Below, in pieces: positions 21,888 to 32,348 of a stretch of DNA of 64,000 bases. Origin of the DNA: Galeopsis tetrahit (taxonomy: Eukaryota; Streptophyta; Magnoliopsida; Lamiales; Lamiaceae). Location of the stretch: assembly GCA_963675135.1 (NCBI GenBank), contig OY776125.1:49010513-49074512 (forward strand), read 5' to 3'. Numbering within the stretch: the first letter of the stretch is position 1; each line of letters opens with the position of its first letter. The position numbers and the translations under genes are program-made. The notes under the pieces were generated by a model. It worked only from the letters and a program-made list of their open reading frames with translations. It was not told where the DNA came from and ran no database searches.

Positions 21888-24552
21888 TATCAGGTCTACT
21901 AGCAGTCAAGTATAGTAATGAACCAATAAGACCACGGTAATGAGTTTGATCAGCACACTTACCATTCTCGTCTGGATCCATCCTGTAGGTAGGTTGCATA
22001 GGTACTCCAGAAGATTTACATGTCTTAATACCATACTTGTCTAGTAGATTACGAGTATACTTTGCTTGATTTATGAAAATCCCTTCTGGGGTCTGTTTTA
22101 CTTGAAGTCCAAGAAAGTAATTCATTTCACCCATCATAGACATCTCAAATTTACTTTGCATGAGTGTTGAAAAACTTTCACTCAGCTTTTTGTTAGGTGA
22201 ACCAAAAATGATGTCATCTACGTAAATTTGGACGAGTAAAATGTCCTTCCCTTCTTGTCTTCTGAACAAGGTTCTATCGACCTTGCCCTTAGTAAAACCA
22301 TTTTCTAATAGAAATTGAGAAAGAGTATCGTACCAGGCTCTTGGAGCTTGTTTTAGTCCATATAAGGCCTTCTTTAATCTGTATACCTGGTTACCTTTGA
22401 CTTCGAAACCTGGGGGTTGTTCAACATACACTTCTTCCGCAAGAATACCATTAAGAAATGCACTTTTAACATCCATTTGATATACGGTAAATTTCATGTA
22501 CGCAGCATATGCAAGGAACAATCGAATGGCTTCTAGTCTAGCAACAGGAGCATATGTTTCATCATAATCTATGCCTTCAGCTTGTGAATAGCCTTGAGCT
22601 ACTAGTCTAGCCTTATTACGAACAACTACATCATTCTCATCTTTCTTATTCTTGAAAATCCATCGAGTGCCAACTACATTATGATGTTTAGGTCTATCGA
22701 CAAGTTCCCAGATGTCATTTCGAACAAACTGATTCAACTCGTCTTGCATAGCAATGATCCAATTACTATCAGCCAAAGCCTCTTTGATGGTTTTAGGCTC
22801 GATAGATGAGAGGAAACAACACCAGCAAAACAGAGATGGACTAGGTTGTTCTTGCGACTCAAAGAGTTGTCGTCTAGTCTTCACACCAACAGTAGAGTCA
22901 CCAATGATATTTTCAGTATCATGAGCAGATTTCCATGTTTTTCTAGTTTTAGTAAGCATATTATCATTATCTAGATCAACTATAGCATTATGCATTTCAA
23001 TATCATTATCATCAGAGGATTTAATATGAGTAGACGAGTCGACTAGTTCAGGCATGTCAACTGGTCTGGCAGATTTACCTTGAGCACTTACCTTCTCCTG
23101 ATCATCTGACTCGAGAGCTTTCATGAATAGGTTATAGGCTTGAACAGATTCATAAGCTTCTGATTCTTGGTCTGTTTGGATCGATAGATCAGTTACCTTC
23201 TTACTGATCTAATCGGCAGACGAGTCCTGTAGAGATTCATCAAAAACTACATGTGGTGTTTCTTCCACACATAGGGTAGAGTAGTTGAATACTCTGAATG
23301 CTTTGCTAGTCGAGGAGTATCCTAAGAATATCCCCTCGTCTGCCTTAGCATCGAATGCATTCAACTTACTTTTCCCATTGTTATGGATAAAACACTTACA
23401 GCCAAATATATGGAAATATGAAACTCTGGGTTTTCGACCTTTCCATACCTCATAGGGCGTCTTACCTAGTGCTTTATTGATAGCACTTCTGTTTTGGGAA
23501 TGGCATGCAGTATTGATAGCTTCTGCCCAAAACTTCTGAGGAGTATTATACTCTATCAGCATGGTCCTGCAGGCCTCCTTAAGAGTTCTGTTCCTTCGTT
23601 CTGCTACTCCATTTTGTTGTGGTGTCCTTGCTGCACTAGTAAGGTGCTGGATGCCACGCTTAGAACAAAATTCTTTAATATAGCAGTTAATGAATTCAGT
23701 ACCCTTGTCACTACGGATCTTGACAATGGACTGATTCTTCTCAACTTGTATCTTCTTCAACAGATCAGGTAGGAGTGTTTGTGTATCACTCTTCTTGTGT
23801 AAGAAGACTACCCAAGTGAACTTAGAATAGTCGTCTACCACAACAAGTGTGTACCTTCTACCGTTCAAAGTTGGAGGAGTAATTGGGCCATGTAAGTCCA
23901 TATGTAGAAGTTCAAGAACTCTACTTGTTGAGAGGGTTGGAATAGATTTAAAGGAACCTTTTACCTGTTTACCTTTTTGACAGGCATCGCATACATGTGA
24001 TTTGAAATAGATTTCGTTGGGTATACCTTCAACAAGGTAATCTCTTGCTATTTTATTAATCACCTTAAAGTTCATGTGACAAAGGCGTCTATGCCAAAGC
24101 CAACTGACCTCTTTGGGTGTCTTAGTAAGAAGACAAGTGTCCCGCGGACAACTATTCCAATTCACAATGTACACACTACCTTGTCTTATGCCGACGAGTA
24201 GTATGGTGTGAGTCCTCTTATCTATGATTTCGCACTTTTGACTTTTGAACTGCACTTTATAGCCTCGATCACAAAACTGTGAAACAGATAGTAGATTATA
24301 TTTCAAACCTTCTACGTATGATACATCTTGTATCTCTACGTCGCCATTTCGGATATAGCCAAAGCCTTTTGTGATGGCTGTAGAGCTGTCACCGAATATA
24401 ACCTTTGGTCCTTCTTGCTCATGGTAGCTTGATAGAAGTGCCTTGGTACCAGTCATGTGGTGCGAACAACCACTGTCTATGTACCAAGTTTCTCCTATTG
24501 AGCCACCTTTCTTGTATAGATCGAGTCGACCCTGCATTAGATGATATTTCAT
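21865..24552 (-). pseudogene. SIRE pol, protease-integrase-RT, left arm
   Basis: One frame interrupted only by a TAG at 23209-23211 (Gln in the right arm). Reading from 24552: protease with WYIDSGCSHHMTG; the zinc-finger region WLWHRRLCHMNF..CDACQKGK; the integrase core with MDLHGP, IRSDKGTEF and QQNGVAERRNRTL; an acidic linker; then RT with VVGTRWIFKNKKDE, QMDVKSAFLNG, YGLKQAPRAW and YVDDIIFG. All of these domains are well preserved. The lesions are this stop, the lost frame at the gag-pol boundary, and the deletion before RNase H. Confidence 0.92.
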
Positions 24553-24572
24553 AAGTTAGGTACCCTCCTTGT

Positions 24573-25886
24573 TTATTGGGGTCCTGAGGGTTTAGTCGAG
24601 TTCAATGGAATCCAAATGTACATTGGAGTCCTGAACAAGTTTGATCTTTTAAGCTTTCGACCATATTTGTTGCAAAATAAGACCTTGTTGTCCTTATCTG
24701 GCCTATCAGTCGAGTTCGGGTCTACTCTTTGGAGATAGCCTTTCGACTTAATCTCTACTTGAGCAGGCACTTGTCTATGATAGTCAGAGTAGGGTTTATA
24801 TGCATTAGGTCCATACGGTTTATAGACATGTTTAGGTCTTTCTTCTCCTTCGATATCATATGACAAAGGTGGAGGATATAGGACAGCTTGTGTACGATAT
24901 TTTGGACCTACTCTCCTAGGCCTAGACGAGTAGAGCTGAGACTGCCTTATAAAAGGAGGTCTAGGCTCTTTCCATCTAGTTTGTACTTGTCTAGTACTTG
25001 TCTCCTCAGGATACCAGTCCTCGTATCTGACCTGATTTGGTCGTCCACGACTCCTAGTCCTTTGTTGACTTGTCTTAAACGGAACAGGCTTGTTGTTAAC
25101 TTTCTTTTTACCTCCCTTGGTAATTGGAATGTTAACTTGAGTCTGTTTGGGTACGTTGCCTTCGGATGTAGTTCCAATATCGTATATCATTGGTCCTTTT
25201 CCTTTATCATTAGTCAAAGAGCTTGAGATGAAGATAGTAGGGTTCTTAGGGACTTGAGTAGACGAGCTGGGTGTCTGAGCCCCTATGCCTATCTTGTCAG
25301 CAGGAGCCCTATACCTATCTGACAGTTCAAGGTTAACCTTAGAAGAGTTAACCAGGTCAGTAAGTTTAAGGTCTAGAGTGACAACCTCAGTTTCTAAGAA
25401 CTTATTACGTTCTTCAAGCTTTTTGCACTTGCTTTTTAAAACATTGAGTTCATGTTTCTCAGTAGCATGTGTCTTAAGTAGGTCTTGATACAACTTGTCT
25501 GTTAATGCACACTTGTCTTTGAGTTGACTCAACTCTTCTTGCAAGCGTTCATTTAGGACTGTTATATTAGGATCTACTTTAGACTGAGCTTCCTTAAGAT
25601 CAATGATTTCTTGTCTTAAAATGATGTTTTCGTCACTGACTTCAATGATTTCTTGGTTGGAAAGTAGGAGGTCGTCTTCAACTGCACTAGTAGAGTGCTG
25701 AAGGCTACTCCCTACTTTGCTACTGGCAGTATCACTTTCATCAGAATCTGATTCATCACAGGATTGAAAAGAAGTGGCAGATGATACCTCTTGGTCGATT
25801 TTAGCCATGCAGCATAGACCATCATCTACTATGAAGGCTTCATCGTAATCTGGATCAGACGGGTAGCTAGATGAGGATGATGGCAA
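24573..25886 (-). pseudogene. Gag-pol spacer region of SIRE, coiled coil and basic tail, left arm
   Basis: A frame of 437 codons in phase with gag, separated from it only by the TAA at 25893-25895. The first 70 residues are Ser/Asp-rich. About 70-190 is a heptad-rich coiled coil (LQEELSQLKDKC..LKSKCKKLEERNKFLE), and the rest is basic and Pro/Tyr-rich. It ends NSTKPSGPQ at a stop shared with the right arm, where a frame change is needed to enter protease. Confidence 0.8.
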
Positions 25887-25892
25887 CTCGTC

Positions 25893-27107
25893 TTAGTCAG
25901 AATCAGAGTCATCATTGGCCATCATTGCCTTCTTGCCACGGTTGTATCTTCTTTCCCTTCGTGCTTTGCGTTCTTCTCGATCATCAGTACTCAGGTCTGG
26001 ACATTCATATATGTAGTGACCTGGCTTTTCACAATTATAGCACAAGAGATCATTAGTAGCCTTTTTAATAGGAGAGTTATTCCTTCGTTTATCACGTCGA
26101 GTAATCTTCCTACCATCAGACTCTCTATCTCGTCTGTTACCTTTCGTGACTTCGTCTCTCCTTTCGGACGAGTTTCGGTCTCGTCTGGTCTCAGACGAGT
26201 TCTTAGAAGCAGACCCTCTATGATCTCTATAGAACTTCTTATATCTTCCGAAACGTTTATTCAGCCTATCAAACTTTCTAACCATGAGGCTTACCTGATC
26301 CTTCAGACTAAGATCAGTATCTAACTCGTCTTTCACAGAAGTAGACCTAGTTTTAGACTTCGACCTGTCTACCTTAGACGAACTAGCCTTAAAAGCAACG
26401 TTTTTAGATACAGCATGTTCTCTGTCACTACTTGCTATGGGTTCATCTTCGTCTAAATCAAACTCATGGGCCTTTAGAGTTTGAAACATGGTCTCTGCTG
26501 TCCATACGTCTATATCTTGGGTATTCTTAACAAGCATTTTTACCATTTTCCATCGACTATCCAGGCTTTTGAGAATCCTAAGATTGATTTCACGTGGAGT
26601 ATAAGATTTACCAAGGACTTCCAAGTCATTCATGATTTTGGTAAAACGAGTATCCAACTGGTCTATTGTTTCACCAGCTTTCATATGAAATGATTCAAAT
26701 CTTTGGACTGCTGTAGAGAGCTTGCTTTCTTTGATTAGGGATGTCCCTTCACAAATGATAGCTAAGCGATCCCACATTTCTTTGGCAGTTTTACATTTTA
26801 ACACTTTTCCCAGATACTCGTTAGGAAAAGTGTGTAAGATGTAATTCTTAGCCAAGCTATCCAAATTATTCTGTCTCATTTCTTCTGAGGTTAGTTCTGA
26901 CCTTGGTTTCTTGACGAGTGTACCCACGGGTTGATTTGTGTCAAGGGCAGCAGTATTAGGGATCATGGTCACTATCGGACCTTCAGTGATGACGGAGATC
27001 ATTAAGTCGTGAGTGGAACTGAAGATGGCTTCCATCCTTAGCTTCAAATAGTCATAATCTTGAACCTGAAACTTAGGCAACTTGTTAGCGCTGATTTCAA
27101 GAGACAT
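25893..27107 (-). pseudogene. SIRE gag, left arm
   Basis: 404 codons starting MSLEISANKLPKFQVQDYDY. It has a copia-type gag domain (about residues 60-200, with KCKTAKEMWDRL and the helical stretch after it), a basic Arg/Ser-rich linker, and one zinc knuckle CYNCEKPGHYIYEC near residue 360. It ends at a TAA in an acidic DSDSD stretch. The reading frame continues beyond that stop, so it is probably a point mutation. The right arm lacks this gene. Confidence 0.88.
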
Positions 27108-27291
27108 GTTTAAACGAGTAGATTAGTGCTAATCAGTTTTATGATCAAGAAGTATATGAGTCAAGAACAGGGAACAAGAAAAAAGATATATCAAGAATAT
27201 TGATCAAGAACACGTAAGCAAATATGATCTTGGACTGAGACTTTCACCCAAGTCTTGAGTTGGTTATCAAGAAACAGCAGTTCGTAAACTA

Positions 27292-27305
27292 CTGCTCTGA
27301 TACCA
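27292..27305 (-). other. Primer binding site of the left SIRE arm
   Basis: TGGTATCAGAGCAG on the minus strand, two bases inside the LTR remnant. It is a tRNA-iMet type site and marks the true 5' end of the internal region. Confidence 0.9.
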
Positions 27306-27307
27306 CT

Positions 27308-27376
27308 TGTAGGTCCCTAAGTTGAGTTAATATTGAGGGAAGCTAAAGAAAATGTCTAGAGGGGGGTGAATAGACT
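27308..27376 (-). repeat. 69-bp remnant of the SIRE 5' LTR at the head-to-head junction
   Basis: The sequence is the reverse complement of the last 69 bp of the LTR at 37286-37354 (ends CTTAGGGACCTACA), with about one mismatch. Homology stops after GAATAGACT. From here the sequence is internal gag-spacer DNA in the opposite orientation. R, U3 and the promoter are gone, so neither arm has a 5' LTR promoter. Confidence 0.93.
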
Positions 27377-28149
27377 CTTCAAAGGTTAACCTTGAACTGT
27401 CAGATAGGTATAGGGCTCCTGCTGACAAGACAGGCATAGGGGCTCAGACACCCAGCTCGTCTACTCAAGTCCCTAAGAACCCTACTATCTTCATCTCAAG
27501 CTCTTTGACTAATGATAAAGGAAAAGGACCAATGATATACGATATTGGAACTACATCCGAAGGCAACGTACCCAAACAGACTCAAGTTAACATTCCAATT
27601 ACCAAGGGAGGTAAAAAGAAAGTTAACAACAAGCCTGTTCCGTTTAAGACAAGTCAACAAAGGACTAGGAGTCGTGGACGACCAAATCAGGTCAGATACG
27701 AGGACTGGTATCCTGAGGAGACAAGTACTAGACAAGTACAAACTAGATGGAAAGAGCCTAGACCTCCTTTTATAAGGCAGTCTCAGCTCTACTCGTCCAG
27801 GCCTAGGAAAGTAGGTCCAAAATATCGTACACAAGCTGTCCTATATCCTCCACCTTTGTCATATGATATCGAAGGAGAAGAAAGACCTAAACATGTCTAT
27901 AAACCGTATGGACCTAATGCATATAAACCCTACTCTGACTATCATAGACAAGTGCCTGCTCAAGTAGAGATTAAGTCGAAAGGCTATCTCCAAAGAGTAG
28001 ACCCGAACTCGACTGATAGGCCAGATAAGGACAACAATGTCTTATTTTGCAACAAATATGGTCGAAAGCTTAAAAGATCAAACTTGTTCAGGACTCCAAT
28101 GTACATTTGGATTCCATTGAACTCGACTAACCCCTCAGGACCCCAATAA
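27377..28149 (+). pseudogene. Truncated gag-pol spacer region of SIRE, right arm
   Basis: It matches the C-terminal 260 or so residues of the spacer ORF at 24573-25886: the basic Pro/Tyr-rich part, without the coiled coil. The first in-frame ATG is at 27505. It ends at the same PSGPQ stop. Confidence 0.85.
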
Positions 28150-28169
28150 ACAAGGAGGGTACCTAAATT

Positions 28170-30834
28170 ATGAAATATCATCTAATGCAGGGTCGACTCG
28201 ATCTATACAAGAAAGGTGGCTCAATAGGAGAAACTTGGTACATAGACAGTGGTTGTTCGCACCACATGACTGGTACCAAGGCACTTCTATCAAGCTACCA
28301 TGAGCAAGAAGGACCAAAGGTTATATTCGGTGACAGCTCTACAGCCATCACAAAAGGCTTTGGCTATATCCGAAATGGCGACGTAGAGATACAAGATGTA
28401 TCATACGTAGAAGGTTTGAAATATAATCTACTATCTGTTTCACAGTTTTGTGATCGAGGCTATAAAGTGCAGTTCAAAAGTCAAAAGTGCGAAATCATAG
28501 ATAAGAGGACTCACACCATACTACTCGTCGGCATAAGACAAGGTAGTGTGTACATTGTGAATTGGAATAGTTGTCCGCGGGACACTTGTCTTCTTACTAA
28601 GATACCCAAAGAGGTCAGTTGGCTTTGGCATAGACGCCTTTGTCACATGAACTTTAAGGTGATTAATAAAATAGCAAGAGATTACCTTGTTGAAGGTATA
28701 CCCAACGAAATCTATTTCAAATCACATGTATGCGATGCCTGTCAAAAAGGTAAACAGGTAAAAGGTTCCTTTAAATCTATTCCAACCCTCTCAACAAGTA
28801 GAGTTCTTGAACTTCTACATATGGACTTACATGGCCCAATTACTCCTCCAACTTTGAACGGTAGAAGGTACACACTTGTTGTGGCAGACGACTATTCTAA
28901 GTTCACTTGGGTAGTCTTCTTACACAAGAAGAGTGATACACAAACACTCCTACCTGATCTGTTGAAGAAGATACAAGTTGAGAAGAATCAGTCCATTGTC
29001 AAAATCCGTAGTGACAAGGGTACTGAATTCATTAACTGCTATATTAAAGAATTTTGTTCTAAGCGTGGCATCCAGCACCTTACTAGTGCAGCAAGGACAC
29101 CACAACAAAATGGAGTAGCAGAACGAAGGAACAGAACTCTTAAGGAGGCCTGCAGGACCATGCTGACAGAGTATAATACTCCTCAGAAGTTTTGGGCAGA
29201 AGCTATCAATACTGCATGCCATTCCCAAAACAGAAGTGCTATCAATAAAGCACTAGGTAAGACGCCCTATGAGGTATGGAAAGGTCGAAAACCCAGAGTT
29301 TCATATTTCCATATATTTGGCTGTAAGTGTTTTATCCATAACAATGGGAAAAGTAAGTTGAATGCATTCGATGCTAAGGCAGACGAGGGGATATTCTTAG
29401 GATACTCCTCGACTAGCAAAGCATTCAGAGTATTCAACTACTCTACCCTATGTGTGGAAGAAACACCACATGTAGTTTTCGATGAATCTCTACAGGACTC
29501 GTCTGCCGATCAGATCAGTAAGAAGGTAACTGATCTATCGATCCAAACTGACCAAGAATCAGAAGCTTATGAATTTGTTCAAGCCTATAACCCATTCATG
29601 AAAGCTCTCGAGTCAGATGATCAGGAGAAGGTAAGTGCTCAAGGTAAATCTGCCAGACCAGTTGACATGCCTGAACTAGTCGACTCGTCTACTCCTATTA
29701 AATCCTCTGATGATAATGATATTGAAATGCATAATGCTATAGTTGATCTAGATAATGATAATATGCTTACTAAAACTAGAAAAACATGGAAATCTGCTCA
29801 TGATACTGAAAATATCATTGGTGACTCTACTGTTGGTGTGAAGACTAGACGACAACTCTTTGAGTCGCAAGAACAACCTAGTCCATCTCTGTTTTGCTGG
29901 TGTTGTTTCCTCTCATCTATCGAGCCTAAAACCATCAAAGAGGCTTTGGCTTTTAGTAATTGGATCATTGCTATGCAAGACGAGTTGAATCAGTTTGTTC
30001 GAAATGACGTTTGGGAACTTGTCGATAGACCTAAACATCATAATGTAGTTGGCACTCGATGGATTTTCAAGAATAAGAAAGATGAGAATGATGTAGTTGT
30101 TCGTAATAAGGCTAGACTAGTAGCTCAAGGCTATTCACAAGCTGAAGGCATAGATTATGATGAAACATATGCTCCTGTTGCTAGACTAGAAGCCATTCGA
30201 TTGTTCCTTGCATATGCTGCGTACATGAAATTTACCGTATATCAAATGGATGTTAAAAGTGCATTTCTTAATGGTATTCTTGCGGAAGAAGTGTATGTTG
30301 AACAACCCCCAGGTTTCGAAGTCAAAGGTAACCAGGTATACAGATTAAAGAAGGCCTTATATGGACTAAAACAAGCTCCAAGAGCCTGGTACGATACTCT
30401 TTCTCAATTTCTATTAGAAAATGTTTTTACTAAGGGCAAGGTCGATAGAACCTTGTTCAGAAGACAAGAAGGGAAGGACATTTTACTCGTCCAAATTTAC
30501 GTAGATGACATCATTTTTGGTTCACCTAACAAAAAGCTGAGTGAAAGTTTTTCAACACTCATGCAAAGTAAATTTGAGATGTCTATGATGGGTGAAATGA
30601 ATTACTTTCTTGGACTTCAAGTAAAACAGACCCCAGAAGGGATTTTCATAAATCAAGCAAAGTATACTCGTAATCTACTAGACAAGTATGGTATTAAGAC
30701 ATGTAAATCTTCTGGAGTACCTATGCAACCTACCTACAGGATGGATCCAGACGAGAATGGTAAGTGTGCTGATTAAACTCATTACCGTGGTCTTATTGGT
30801 TCATTACTATACTTGACTGCTAGTAGACCTGATA
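28170..30834 (+). pseudogene. SIRE pol, protease-integrase-RT, right arm
   Basis: An open frame of 868 codons covers protease (DSGCSHHMTG), integrase (MDLHGP, RSDKGTEF, NGVAERRNRTL) and RT (AFLNG, YGLKQAPRAW, YVDDIIFG). It stops at a TAA (30774-30776) where the left arm has Gln. It then runs to the shared deletion just before RNase H. The left-arm TAG is absent here, so each arm has gained its own stop. Confidence 0.92.
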
Positions 30835-31437
30835 TTGCATTTTCGATTTCAAGCTAATCCAAAAGAGAGTCATATGGAAACCACTAAAAGGATATTGAAA
30901 TATTTGAAAGGGACCATCAATCGTGGTATATGGTATCCTTCAAATGATGATTTATCTCTAAGTGGCTACTCTGATTCTGATTTTGGTGATTGTAGAATAG
31001 ATAGGAAATCTACATCTGGTTCTTGTCAATTCTTAGGCACAAAACTCATTTCATGGTTTTCGAAAAAGCAGACAAGTGTTGCTACCTCTACTACTGAAGC
31101 CGACTACATGGCTGCTGGTAGTTGTTGTAGTCAATTATTGTGGCTTATTCAACAGCTTAGAGATTATAATATCTGTGAATCAAATGTTCCCATATTCTGT
31201 GATAGTAACAGTGTTATTGCCATTACACAAAATCCTGTTCTGCACACACGATGTAAGCATGTTGATGTGAAACATCATTTTATACGTGATCATGTAGAAA
31301 AGAAGGATATTCGCATGGAAAAGATTCACACGGATTTTCAAAGAGCTGATATTTTCACAAAACCATTGGCTGAAGCCCGATTTCGTGAATTATGCATTAG
31401 TCTAGGACTAATTGAACTTGATCCTACTAGTATGTAG
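30835..31437 (+). pseudogene. Copia RNase H end of SIRE pol, right arm
   Basis: 200 codons matching 21285-21887, with SGYSDSDFGDC and FCDSNSVI. TEADYMA replaces TEAEYMA, so a conserved RNase H residue is altered. It is out of frame with RT because of the same short deletion. Confidence 0.88.
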
Positions 31438-32348
31438 CAATGTACTAACCAGACAGGTACAGTCCTAAGAAGAAAGGAGAAACAGACAAGTTACCACAAA
31501 AGCACAGAGCACTCGTCTACTCACCCAACAGACAGGTATACAAGGTCAGACAAAATTGACCAAACAACCCGATGAGGAAGCTGGTAAAGCTGAGGGTAAT
31601 ACTAAGGGAATAAACATTTAAGGGGGAATCTTTGATTTCTTAAAGATCCTTATGTTGACTCTTTAGTTTGGTAACAGTCATCTTGTTTGAACCTTGACCA
31701 TGGACTTAGATTGATATTCATTCTAATTATTCTACTCGACTACCTGTATTACATCTAATCTGTAGTGCGAGAAAAGACAGGTTCAAATAGTCGTTTGATG
31801 TTCAAAGTAAACAAGCACAGTCGAATGGGGAACTCGTCTTGTGCGCCTGAATCTACTCGTCTGTTCTGGATAGACTCGAACAGACAAGATAAGTGTTCTT
31901 ATGATTTAAATACTCTAAGTGTTTAAACAATACGAATTAAGGATATATATGTAATTTGGGTAAATGAAAATTTTGAAAAACCTAGAATTGGATTTATACA
32001 CTCCATTTAATGAGGTGTATATAACCAGTTCGCGCCAAAACTCTACTATGCTAGGTCAGATAAGTACACCCCATCTATCCTACCAATAGAAGAGGCGGAT
32101 TTCAAAAATTTACAATATTAAATCACGTAATATTCTCGATTCCGTGAAACTGAATTTCAAAAGCCTTTCATATGTGTCCATTGGATTAAATCTTTCAATC
32201 TCAACCGTTGATTTCAACATTCAAGGCTAAACAAAACCCATACTACTCGTTCATAACTGCTCACAAGTTCTGTATTTCTTGATTTCTCATACCATCTCAA
32301 GCATTCAAACACTTCAATCCCCTTGTTTCTTTCATAAATCATTCTACT
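31438..32348 (+). other. Noncoding spacer with possible internal promoter, right SIRE arm
   Basis: 911 bp between pol and aORF1. It contains TATATAA at 32018-32024 and TTCGCGCCAAAA at 32029-32040, which includes an E2F-like GCGCCAAA. About 310 bp of AT- and pyrimidine-rich leader follow before the aORF1 ATG. The gypsy insertion site of the left arm maps to about 31875. Confidence 0.6.
32018..32040 (+). promoter_or_regulatory. Candidate internal promoter for aORF1 (TATA plus E2F-like site)
   Basis: TATATAA is followed four bases later by TTCGCGCCAAAA. Both are conserved in the left arm at about 11587-11610. There is no other obvious way to translate an ORF 900 bp downstream of pol except from a subgenomic or spliced RNA. 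Confidence 0.35.

Larger units (their letters stand above)
1..27307 (-). mobile_element. SIRE-type copia retrotransposon, left arm of an inverted pair, interrupted twice
   Basis: This is the internal region of a large Ty1/copia element read on the minus strand. From 27307 leftward come the PBS, gag, a gag-like spacer ORF, PR-IN-RT-RNaseH, a noncoding spacer and a two-ORF 3' module. The PR-IN-RT-RH order defines copia; an extra 3' ORF region and a gag followed by a coiled-coil spacer fit the SIRE/Maximus group. The element survives in three blocks (1-634, 8414-11741, 20841-27307), separated by a copia insertion and a gypsy insertion. Its 3' LTR lies beyond position 1: position 31 corresponds to 35804 in the right arm, and there the LTR begins about 200 bp further on. 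The 5' LTR is cut to 69 bp. Confidence 0.9.
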
